Of a stretch of DNA of 36,913 nucleotides, positions 21,868 to 29,002 are shown in pieces (within the stretch, counting starts at the first letter, position 1; every line of letters starts with the position of its first letter). The notes under the pieces were generated by a model that was given only the letters and a program-made list of their open reading frames with translations, made no database searches and was not told the DNA's origin. The position numbers and the translations under genes were made by a program. Source of the stretch: DATFPK01 sp035264885 (lineage in GTDB: Bacteria > Actinomycetota > Thermoleophilia > Solirubrobacterales > 70-9); assembly GCA_035264885.1 (NCBI GenBank), contig DATFPK010000105.1, forward strand, positions 1-36,913, read 5' to 3'.

Positions 21868-21873
21868 TACCCT
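21868..21873 (+). promoter_or_regulatory. -10 box (TACCCT) of the glycosyltransferase fusion gene
   Basis: TACCCT ends 7 nt before the ATG at 21881. A consensus-like TTGACA (21851-21856), overlapping the previous gene's stop, is only 11 nt upstream of the -10 box, too close for a standard -35. A leaderless start is likely. Confidence 0.45.
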
Positions 21874-21880
21874 TTCGCGA

Positions 21881-24196
21881 ATGCGCATCGCCCTGGTCAC
21901 CCCCTACTCATGGACGTATCAGGGCGGGGTCAACAAGCACGTGGACGCGCTGTCCCACGAGTTCCTCGGGCGCGGCCACGACGTTCGGGTGCTGGCGCCG
22001 TTCGACCCGCCCGATCGCCTCAGCAGGCTCCTGCACCGGGCCGAGGCGGCGCCGCTCGACCTCCCCGGCCACCTCGTCCCGCTCGGTCGCACGTTCGGCA
22101 TCGGGGCCAACGGCGCCGTCTCCAACATCTCTCCCTTCCCGGGCGCGCTGACCAGGATGCGCCGCGAGCTGCGCGAGGGCGACTTCGACGTCGTCCACGT
22201 CCACGAGCCGGTCGCGCCCCTGATCGGCTGGGATGCCGCCCTCAGCACCAGCGCGCCCGTCGTCGGCACGTTCCACGCCTACTCGACGAAGGCCCTCCCC
22301 AACCACGTCGCGTCGCTGCTCGGCGCCCGCCGGGTCTTCAACAGCCTCTCCGCGCGGATCGCCGTCTCGGAGGCGGCGGCATGGACCGGGCGGCGCTGGT
22401 TCGGCGGCGAGTACGAGATCGTCCCCAACGGCGTCGACGTGGATGCCGCGCCCGGCGGGCCGAAGCCGCCCAGCGACGAGCTGCGCGTGCTCTTCGTCGG
22501 CCGGCCCGAGGAGCGCAAGGGGCTGCCCATCCTCCTCACCGCCTTCAGCGCTCTCGTCGAGCACGTCCCGAGCCGGCTGACGGTCATCGGGGCGACCGGC
22601 GAGGAGGTCGCGCGGTACCTGACCGACCCGGAGGTGATGGAGCACATCGACGCCCGCGGGAGGGTCACCGGAGACGACCTCTGGCGGGCCCTCCACGACC
22701 ACGACGTCCTCTGCGCGCCCTCCCTCTCGGGGGAGAGCTTCGGGATGATCCTGACCGAGGCCTTCGCGGCGGGGACACCCGTGATCGCGTCGGCGATCGC
22801 CGGCTACAGCGACGTCATCACCGATGGCGTCGACGGCGTCCTCGTTCCACCGGGCGATGCGCAGCGTCTTGCCGAGGAGCTCCAGCGCGCCCACCACGAG
22901 CCCGAGCGGCTCCGCGAGATGGGCGCCGCGGCGCTCGAAAGCGCCCAGCGCTACGCCTGGCCTCAGGTGGCCGACCAGGTGACCGATGTCTACGAGAAGG
23001 CGATCTCCGCGCCGAAGCCGGTCGCCCGCGGCCATCGCCTCGCGATCACCGCCGGGTTCGCCCCGGCTGACGGCGGACCGCGGCGGCCGCCGGAGCGCCT
23101 GCCATCGCTCGATCCCGTACCGGAGTCGGGCGGGGCTCGGCGACGCCGGATCGTCCGGCGGGTCGGGCTCGGCGTGGGGGGCGTCCTCGGCGTCGGCCTG
23201 ACCGCGCTCGCCGCCAACCGGATCGGGTTCGACCGCGTCGTCGAGAGCATCGTCCGCTCCGACATGGGGTGGGTCCTGGTCGCCTGCGCGCTGATGGCGC
23301 TCTCACTCTTCTTCAGGGCGGGGTCGTGGTTCGCGATCATCCGTGCCGCGCTGCCCCACCGGCCGCTCCGCCGCCGCGACGTCACGTCGGCGACGATGCT
23401 CGGGGTGCTGATGTCGGCGACCCTGCCGGCCAGGCTCGGGGAGCCGGCGCGCGCGATGGTCCTCTCGCGCCGGATCGGCCGAATGCGGCAGACGTTCCCG
23501 GTCGTGCTCGGCACGCTCGTCTCGCAGACCGTGCTGAACATCGTCGCGCTGGTGCTGCTCGGCGTGATCATCGTCTCCAGCACCGACCTGTTCGCCTCCA
23601 GCACCGAGAAGCTCTTCGCCTTCAGCTTCGTCCCGCTGGCGCTGCTGATCGCGGTGCTCGTGGCGCCGGTCGCCTTCCGCCGGGGCGGCAACGGCCGCTT
23701 CGCGAGGGTCGGGCGGACGGTTCGCAACGCGGTCATCCAGGTCCGTCGCGGCCTGCGGGTGTTCCGCGAGCCGCGGCTCGGCACGGTCGCCGCGGTCGTC
23801 CAGCTCAGCGCCTGGGCGATCCAGCTCGCCGCCTGCTGGGCGCTGCTGGTGGCGCTCGGACTCGACCACCGAGCCGGGATCGGCGCTGCCGCGGCGGTCC
23901 TCTTCGCGGTCAACGTCACCGCCGTCGTGCCGGCGACGCCATCGAACATCGGGATCTTTCAGCTGGCGGTGATCAGCGTCCTCCACACCGGCTTCGGCGT
24001 CGGCACCGCCAACGCGCTCGCGTACGGGGTCATCCTGCAGGCGGTGGAGATCGCCACCGCGGTCGCGCTCGGGTTGCCGGCCCTCGTCCGCGAGGGAATG
24101 ACATGGGGCGACCTCCGGACGCAGGCCCTCTCCGCTTCGCCGGTGCAGCTCTCGCCGGAGCCGCGGCGCAGCGACCGCGCCGGCATTCGTTCTTGA
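21881..24196 (+). CDS. GT4 glycosyltransferase (PimA-like) fused to an LPG-synthase-type membrane domain
   Basis: A 771-residue fusion. Residues 1 to about 385 are a GT-B, family 4 glycosyltransferase: RIALVTPYSWTYQGGVNKHV at the start, VVHVHEPVAPLIGWDAAL, YEIVPNGVDVD, and the nucleotide-sugar site SLSGESFGMILTEAFAAGTP followed by VIASAIAGYSDVI. The pattern is closest to phosphatidylinositol mannosyltransferase PimA. From about 423 on there are 7-8 transmembrane helices of the UPF0104/AglD/LPG-synthase TM family, with LMSATLPARLGEPARAMVLS and VVPATPSNIGIFQLAVISVL, a lipid flippase/transfer domain. The fusion suggests one protein that glycosylates a polyprenyl or phospholipid acceptor and handles it across the membrane (inference). 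Leaderless start at ATG 21881. Confidence 0.9.
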   Translation: MRIALVTPYSWTYQGGVNKHVDALSHEFLGRGHDVRVLAPFDPPDRLSRLLHRAEAAPLDLPGHLVPLGRTFGIGANGAVSNISPFPGALTRMRRELREGDFDVVHVHEPVAPLIGWDAALSTSAPVVGTFHAYSTKALPNHVASLLGARRVFNSLSARIAVSEAAAWTGRRWFGGEYEIVPNGVDVDAAPGGPKPPSDELRVLFVGRPEERKGLPILLTAFSALVEHVPSRLTVIGATGEEVARYLTDPEVMEHIDARGRVTGDDLWRALHDHDVLCAPSLSGESFGMILTEAFAAGTPVIASAIAGYSDVITDGVDGVLVPPGDAQRLAEELQRAHHEPERLREMGAAALESAQRYAWPQVADQVTDVYEKAISAPKPVARGHRLAITAGFAPADGGPRRPPERLPSLDPVPESGGARRRRIVRRVGLGVGGVLGVGLTALAANRIGFDRVVESIVRSDMGWVLVACALMALSLFFRAGSWFAIIRAALPHRPLRRRDVTSATMLGVLMSATLPARLGEPARAMVLSRRIGRMRQTFPVVLGTLVSQTVLNIVALVLLGVIIVSSTDLFASSTEKLFAFSFVPLALLIAVLVAPVAFRRGGNGRFARVGRTVRNAVIQVRRGLRVFREPRLGTVAAVVQLSAWAIQLAACWALLVALGLDHRAGIGAAAAVLFAVNVTAVVPATPSNIGIFQLAVISVLHTGFGVGTANALAYGVILQAVEIATAVALGLPALVREGMTWGDLRTQALSASPVQLSPEPRRSDRAGIRS

Positions 24197-24235
24197 GGCG
24201 TGTTCTCGTCGTTTGGCTCACCCCGGGGCGGGGCA

Positions 24236-24259
24236 GTTTTCGCCTGCGCGCTATGGGTA
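24236..24259 (+). promoter_or_regulatory. SigB/SigF-like promoter (GTTT-N15-GGGTA)
   Basis: GTTT (24236-24239) and GGGTA (24255-24259) are separated by 15 nt, the consensus and spacing of the general-stress sigma factors of actinobacteria. It lies 49 nt upstream of the DUF892 start. Genes of this family are stress-induced, which agrees. Confidence 0.6.
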
Positions 24260-24307
24260 CGCGCGCTTCGAGACGAAAAACCGGAAGCAAGGAGAAGAGA
24301 CACCCAC

Positions 24308-24676
24308 ATGGCCGACCTCAACGAACGCGACACCAAACTCGTTCAGTTCCTGAACGAGGCACATGCCAAGGAGAAGGAGCTCGAAACCGCCCTGCAGCTC
24401 CACATCGGCATGACCACGAAGGCGCCCTACAAGAAGCGCCTCCAGCAGCACCTCAGGGAGACCAAGGACCACTCACGCCAGCTCGAGCGCCGGATCAAGA
24501 AGCTCGGCGGCAGCGACCTGATGCAGTCGGTCGAGAAGACCGCGGCGACGGCCGTCGGCAGGGCCCGCGCAGCGGTCAAGGGCCAGGTCGACGCCGTGCG
24601 CGGCGTCGCTCCGATCGGCGGCCCCAGCGAGGCCGAGCAGATGCTCAAGAACGCCCGCCAGGAGTACGCCGAGTAG
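24308..24676 (+). CDS. DUF892 (YciE/YciF ferritin-like) protein, N-terminal part, ends at an in-frame amber codon
   Basis: Ferritin-like DUF892 helical protein. The 122 residues before the stop contain NERDTKLVQFLNEAHAKEKE, LETALQLHIG, KRLQQHLRETKDHSRQLERR and SEAEQMLKNARQEYAE. The TAG at 24674-24676 falls in mid-helix: the next residues in the same frame, GQEIAVYLTLEAFAEKVGDK, continue the family pattern without a gap. The ATG at 24308 has AAGGAGAAG about 10 nt upstream. Either a nonsense mutation, a sequencing or assembly error, or readthrough. It follows a SigB-like promoter. Confidence 0.8.
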   Translation: MADLNERDTKLVQFLNEAHAKEKELETALQLHIGMTTKAPYKKRLQQHLRETKDHSRQLERRIKKLGGSDLMQSVEKTAATAVGRARAAVKGQVDAVRGVAPIGGPSEAEQMLKNARQEYAE

Positions 24677-25072
24677 GGCCAGGAGATCGCCGTCTACCTG
24701 ACGCTCGAGGCGTTTGCCGAGAAGGTGGGCGACAAGGAGACCGCCCAGATGGCCCGTTCGATCCTGCGCGACGAGGTCCGGATGGCGAAGTTCCTCGAGC
24801 GGCAGATCAAGACGCTCACCAACGGCGTCGTGACCTCCGAGGTCCCGGCATCGCAGCGCAACAGCGGCGGCCGCCGCCGTCGGCGCTCGTCCCGGAGTGG
24901 CTCCGGGTCTCGCCGAAGCTCGTCGTCGAGCTCACGGAGCAGTTCGCGCAGCCGGTCCTCGAGCTCGCGAAGCAGTGGAGCGCGCAGCGGCAGCTCTCGC
25001 AGCTCCGGCTCGCGCAGCTCACGCTCGGGCCGCAGCGGCTCGCGCACCTCGGGCCGCTCGCGCAGGAGCTGA
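24677..25072 (+). pseudogene. DUF892 protein, C-terminal part with Ser/Arg-rich tail, separated by an in-frame TAG
   Basis: Same frame as the preceding CDS. It gives the second half of the ferritin-like bundle (LTLEAFAEKVGDKETAQMAR, SILRDEVRMAKFLERQIKTL) and then a tail of about 65 residues made almost only of Ser, Arg and Gly (RRRRRSSRSGSGSRR and similar). Such a basic tail would bind nucleic acid. DUF892 proteins do not normally carry it. The tail's DNA is itself repetitive (agctcg/cgcagc). If the amber codon is real, this part is not made except by readthrough. Confidence 0.65.
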
Positions 25073-25087
25073 CAGGCAGACGGTGGC

Positions 25088-25111
25088 GCCCGGGGCCGGC
25101 CGGCCCCGGGC
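25088..25111. terminator. 24-bp perfect palindrome, bidirectional terminator
   Basis: GCCCGGGGCCGG is followed directly by its own reverse complement. It lies between the rightward DUF892 gene and the leftward LysE remnant/metH, where a shared terminator is expected. Confidence 0.65.
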
Positions 25112-25114
25112 GGG

Positions 25115-25291
25115 TCACCGCTTCGCGAAGACGACCCGCACGCCCAGCGCGACCAGCACGGAGCCGGTGAGCCGGTGGATCCAGCGCCGGACCCGTTCGC
25201 GGCGAAGCTCGGTCCGGGCCCGGGCGGCGGCCCCCGCGAAGGCGAGGAGCCAGACCAGGGTCAGCACCGCGTGCGTGGCCGCGCCCGGCTT
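25115..25291 (-). pseudogene. LysE/RhtB-type exporter, C-terminal remnant
   Basis: The reverse strand encodes KPGAATHAVLTLVWLLAFAG, a basic loop, and VRRWIHRLTGSVLVALGVRV before TGA at 25115, the last two transmembrane segments of a LysE-family amino-acid exporter (normally about 200 residues). The rest of the gene is missing: upstream lies the end of metH in another frame, overlapping by about 30 bp. A deletion joined the two genes. Confidence 0.6.
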
Positions 25292-28200
25292 ATCGGCAGC
25301 TCACCGCCGCGGTCGGTGCCGGCGATCAGCTCGTCCGGTGCCTTCTCCTTCGGGATGAAGCCGGACTTCATCCCGAAGTACACCGCCTGGGGGTGGTGGG
25401 CGACGATCGCGACGGTCGACTGCTCGGGCTCGACCGCGTAGCCGCCCGACAGGGTCATGCCGATCTCCTCGAGCCCGAGCAGGCGCCAGACCTTCTCGTG
25501 CTCGGACTGGTCCGGGCAGGCCGGATAGCCCCAGGAGTAGCGGCGGCCCTGGTCGCGCGCGATGCCGAGGTCGCGCCGGACCTCCGCGTGCAGCCATTCG
25601 GCCAGGCCCTCGGCCGCCTGGACGCCCAGGCCGTGGACGAAGAGCTGCTCGGCGAACTCTCCCTCGCCCTCGAGGCGGCTGATCAGCTCGCTGACCTCGG
25701 GTCCGACGGTCACGCCCTGCAGCGCCACGACGTCGCGCTCACCCGAGTCCACGGGCCGGAAGAAGTCCGTGAGGGCGATCCGGTCGTGCCTCGGCTGGCG
25801 CGGGAAGGCGAGCCGCTCGAGCTCCCGCCCCGCGTCCTCGGGGTCGAAGACGACGAGCTCGTTCCCGTCGGCGTTGCAGGGGAAGTAACCGAGCCGGGCC
25901 CTGGGTCGGAGGTAGTCCTGCTCGCGCCACATCCGCTCGAGTTTCGCCGCGAAGCCCTCTTCCTCGCCATCGCCCTCGACGATCCGTCGCCACTCCTCGC
26001 CCTTCTTGCCGCGGCCGCCCCAGTGCAGCTTGAAGAGGACGTGGCGGTCGAGGTAGGCGAAGACGTCGTCGAGGTCGACGTCGACGTCACGGACGCCCCA
26101 GAACGGAGGCTGGGGGACGGGGACGTCGGTGCGGGCCGCGGAGCGGACGCTGTCGTCGGTCGTCGGCGGCCCGTCGTCCACCCTCTCCCCTTGGTCCCGG
26201 AGCGTCTTGGCCTCGGTCTTGATCTTCTCGAGCAACGAGGAACGAGCGGCGTCGTCCACGAGCGCGTCCATGGTGTCCAAGCCGGCGAAGGCGTCCTTGC
26301 AGTAGAAGACCCCCGGCTCGTAGACCTCGTCGGACTCCCGCCCCTTCGGGTAGAGCGTGCGGCGGCCGAAGTCGCGGTTGATCGCGGCACCGCCGATCAG
26401 CACCGGGAAGCCGAGGTTCCGCTCGTGGAGCTCGGCGACGCAGGTCGGCATCTGCTTCGAGGTCGAGACGAGCAGCGCCGATAGGCCGATCGCGTCGGCA
26501 TCGTGCTCGACCGCGGCGTCGATGATCGTGTCGACCGGGACCTGCTTGCCGAGGTCGACGACGGTGTAGCCGTTGTTGGTGAGGATCGTGTTGACCAGCG
26601 ACTTACCGATGTCGTGGACGTCGCCGAACACCGTCGCGATCACGACCCGGCCCTTCGTGTGCCCCTCGATCCGCTCGAGGTAGTTCTCGAGCCGCGCCAC
26701 GGCGCGCTTCATCACCTCGGCCGACTGCAGGACGAAGGGCAGGATCAGCTCGCCGGCGCCGAACTTGTCGCCGACCTCCTTCATCGCGGGAAGGAGGACC
26801 TCGTTCAGGGTCGGCACGGCGCCGATCTTCTCGACCGAGCGGTCGATCCAGTCCTCGACCCCCTCCTTGCGGCGGCGCAGGATGTGCCAGTGAAGCGCCT
26901 CCTCGGGCTCCATTCCCTCGGTCGGATCGCCGGCCTCCTCCTCGGCTTCCTCGCCCTTCTGCTCGAAATGGCCGATGAAGCGCTCAAGCGCGTCGTCGCG
27001 GCGGTTTAAGACGAGATCGTCGGTCAGCTCACGCCCCTCCTCGGGGATCTCCGGATAGGGCGTGATGTGGTTCGGGTTGACCATCGCGAGGTCGAGCCCG
27101 GCCTGGACACAGTGGTGCAGGAAGACCGAGTTGAGGGCGGCCCGGGCCCGCGGCGAGACCCCGAACGAGACATTCGACACGCCCAGCGACGTCTTCACGC
27201 CGGACAGCTCCGACTTGATCCGCCGGATCCCCTCGATCGTCTCGACCGCCGACGGCTTCCACTCGTCGTCGCCGGTGGTCAGGGTGAAGGTGAGGGCGTC
27301 GAAGATCAGCGCCTCGGGGTCGAGTCCGTGCTCCTCGCAGGCGAGGTCGCGGATCCGCCGGGCGATCTCGACCTTGCGGTCAGCGGTCTTCGCCATCCCC
27401 TCCTCGTCGATCGTCAGCGCGATCAGCGCCGCGCCGTGCGCCTTCGCCAGCGGGATCACCCGGTCGGCCTTGTCACGGCCGGCCTCGAGATTGATCGAGT
27501 TGACGATCGCCCGGCCGGGAATCTGCTCGAGCGCGGCCTCGATCACCTCGGGCTCGGTCGAGTCGACCTGGATCGGCGCCGGCTGCGTCAGGGAGATCCG
27601 CTTGACGACCTGGCGCATCTGCTCGTCCTCGTCCTGGCGCTCGGTCAGCGCGACGCAGACGTCGAGCAGGTGGGCGCCGCCGCCCACCTGGTCCTCGGCG
27701 ACCTGGACCAGCCCGTCGTAGTCGTCGGCGAGCAGTAGTTCCTTCGCCCGGCGCGAGCCCTGGGAGTTGACCCGCTCGCCGATCAGGGTCGGCCGCGGCT
27801 CCTGGACCAGCGGGGTCGAGGTCATCATCGAGGAGACCTCGATCGGCTCGGTGCCGGGACGCTCGCCCGGCGCGCGGTCGCCTACCCGTGCGCGGATTGC
27901 GCGGATGTGATCCGGCGTCGTGCCGCAGCAGCCGCCGACGATGCCGACGCCGTAGCGCTCGACGAACTCGCCGAGCGTCGCCGCGAGCGGTTCCGGCTCC
28001 TCGGGGAAGATCGTCTCGCCGTCCGGCCCCTGGAGCGGCAGTCCGGCGTTGGGAATGCAATGGACCGGCAGTGGCGAGCGCTCCCCCAGGAAGCGGATCG
28101 CGTCCCGCATGTCCTCGGGGCCGGTGGAGCAGTTGAGCCCGATTACGTCGACGTCGAGCGCCGTCAGCGTCGTCAGGACGGCCTGGATGTCGGTGCCGAG

Positions 28201-28806
28201 CAGCATCTTGCCGCCCTGTGGGAGGAGCGAGACGCTGGTCTGGAGCGGCAAGGTGCGGCCGGTCTCGCGGAACGCCTCCCGCGCGCCGAATACGGCCGCC
28301 TTGACTTCGAGGATGTCCTGGGCAGTCTCGACGATGATCAGGTCGGCGCCGCCCTCGACCAGCCCGCGAGCCTGCTCGGCGAAGACATCGACGAGGCGGC
28401 GGAACGAGATGTCCCCCAACGTGGGGTCGTCCGAGGCGGGCAGGAAGCCGGTGGGCCCGATCGAGCCGGCGACGAAACGGCTGGGGCCGGCGGCGCGGCG
28501 GGCGATCTCCGCCGCCCGCCGGTTGATCTCGAGCGTCTCCGCGCCGAGGCCCCACTCGTCGAGCTTCAGCCGCGATCCCTGGAAGGTGTCGGTCTCGACC
28601 ACCTCCGCGCCGGCGTCGAGCATCGAGGCGTGGACCCCCTCGATCACGTCGGGTCGATTGAGGACGAGCGCCTCGTGACACTTGCCGGCGAGCCCGCCGT
28701 AGTCCTCCTGCGTCAGGTCGAACTGCTCGAGCGTCGCGCCCATGCCCCCGTCGAACACGATCACGCGTTCGCGGGTTGCGGCTATGAAGTCACGTTCGTC
28801 AGGCAT
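25261..28806 (-). CDS. metH: cobalamin-dependent methionine synthase
   Basis: Transfers the methyl group of 5-methyl-THF to homocysteine through methylcobalamin. The 1181 residues hold the full domain set. The homocysteine-binding domain (1-~310) has IVFDGGMGATLE and the Zn motif GGCCGTTPDH. The pterin domain (~330-600) has RPTLIGERVNSQGSR. The B12 cap and binding domains (~640-880) have the cobalt-ligand motif DVHDIGKSLV near residue 727. The reactivation domain has GYFPCNADGNELVVF and RYSWGYPACPDQ. The ATG at 28806 has GGAGA 7 nt upstream, overlapping the P1 helix of a SAM riboswitch. The last ~10 residues (ISRARPRTRC) come from LysE remnant DNA read out of frame, so the original C-terminus was altered. 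Confidence 0.97.
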   Translation of the reverse strand: MPDERDFIAATRERVIVFDGGMGATLEQFDLTQEDYGGLAGKCHEALVLNRPDVIEGVHASMLDAGAEVVETDTFQGSRLKLDEWGLGAETLEINRRAAEIARRAAGPSRFVAGSIGPTGFLPASDDPTLGDISFRRLVDVFAEQARGLVEGGADLIIVETAQDILEVKAAVFGAREAFRETGRTLPLQTSVSLLPQGGKMLLGTDIQAVLTTLTALDVDVIGLNCSTGPEDMRDAIRFLGERSPLPVHCIPNAGLPLQGPDGETIFPEEPEPLAATLGEFVERYGVGIVGGCCGTTPDHIRAIRARVGDRAPGERPGTEPIEVSSMMTSTPLVQEPRPTLIGERVNSQGSRRAKELLLADDYDGLVQVAEDQVGGGAHLLDVCVALTERQDEDEQMRQVVKRISLTQPAPIQVDSTEPEVIEAALEQIPGRAIVNSINLEAGRDKADRVIPLAKAHGAALIALTIDEEGMAKTADRKVEIARRIRDLACEEHGLDPEALIFDALTFTLTTGDDEWKPSAVETIEGIRRIKSELSGVKTSLGVSNVSFGVSPRARAALNSVFLHHCVQAGLDLAMVNPNHITPYPEIPEEGRELTDDLVLNRRDDALERFIGHFEQKGEEAEEEAGDPTEGMEPEEALHWHILRRRKEGVEDWIDRSVEKIGAVPTLNEVLLPAMKEVGDKFGAGELILPFVLQSAEVMKRAVARLENYLERIEGHTKGRVVIATVFGDVHDIGKSLVNTILTNNGYTVVDLGKQVPVDTIIDAAVEHDADAIGLSALLVSTSKQMPTCVAELHERNLGFPVLIGGAAINRDFGRRTLYPKGRESDEVYEPGVFYCKDAFAGLDTMDALVDDAARSSLLEKIKTEAKTLRDQGERVDDGPPTTDDSVRSAARTDVPVPQPPFWGVRDVDVDLDDVFAYLDRHVLFKLHWGGRGKKGEEWRRIVEGDGEEEGFAAKLERMWREQDYLRPRARLGYFPCNADGNELVVFDPEDAGRELERLAFPRQPRHDRIALTDFFRPVDSGERDVVALQGVTVGPEVSELISRLEGEGEFAEQLFVHGLGVQAAEGLAEWLHAEVRRDLGIARDQGRRYSWGYPACPDQSEHEKVWRLLGLEEIGMTLSGGYAVEPEQSTVAIVAHHPQAVYFGMKSGFIPKEKAPDELIAGTDRGGELPISRARPRTRC

Positions 28807-28814
28807 CCGGTCGT

Positions 28815-28913
28815 CTCCATCGTTCCCGGCGGTCGCACCGTACGTGCCTCCGGGGAGGCCTGCCGGTTGCGGCGGCGTCTCGGGTCCGGGTCCCTCGGCC
28901 GCTCTGGATGGCT
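28815..28913 (-). promoter_or_regulatory. SAM-I (S-box) riboswitch upstream of metH
   Basis: On the reverse strand the leader reads CCATCCAGAGCGGC-CGAGGGA, then GCCGC-CGCAACC, the hairpin GCCTCC-CC-GGAGGC, and GGTGCGACCGCC-GGGAACGATGG. This matches the S-box order: P1 (CCATC/GATGG), P2 (GCGGC/GCCGC) with the GAGGGA kink, the conserved GCAACC, P3, and the P4 region with GGTGC. The metH Shine-Dalgarno (GGAG) overlaps the 3' strand of P1, so SAM binding should block translation of metH. The expected transcription start is at the 5' edge of the aptamer. Confidence 0.88.
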
Positions 28914-28920
28914 CGATTCA

Positions 28921-28926
28921 AGGATA
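28921..28926 (-). promoter_or_regulatory. -10 box (TATCCT) of the metH leader
   Basis: Reverse-strand TATCCT lies about 10 nt upstream of the 5' P1 strand of the SAM aptamer, so the transcript would begin almost at the aptamer. Confidence 0.45.
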
Positions 28927-28988
28927 CAAGCCCGCCGAACGTGCTCAGGCGCGGACGCCCGGGCGCTGGCTTCAGCGCCGACCGGGCA

Positions 28989-28994
28989 TAGGAT
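28989..28994 (+). promoter_or_regulatory. -10 box (TAGGAT) of the beta-helix protein gene
   Basis: TAGGAT ends 8 nt before the ATG at 29003; no Shine-Dalgarno, leaderless start inferred. Confidence 0.5.
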
Positions 28995-29002
28995 GTCTCC
29001 GC

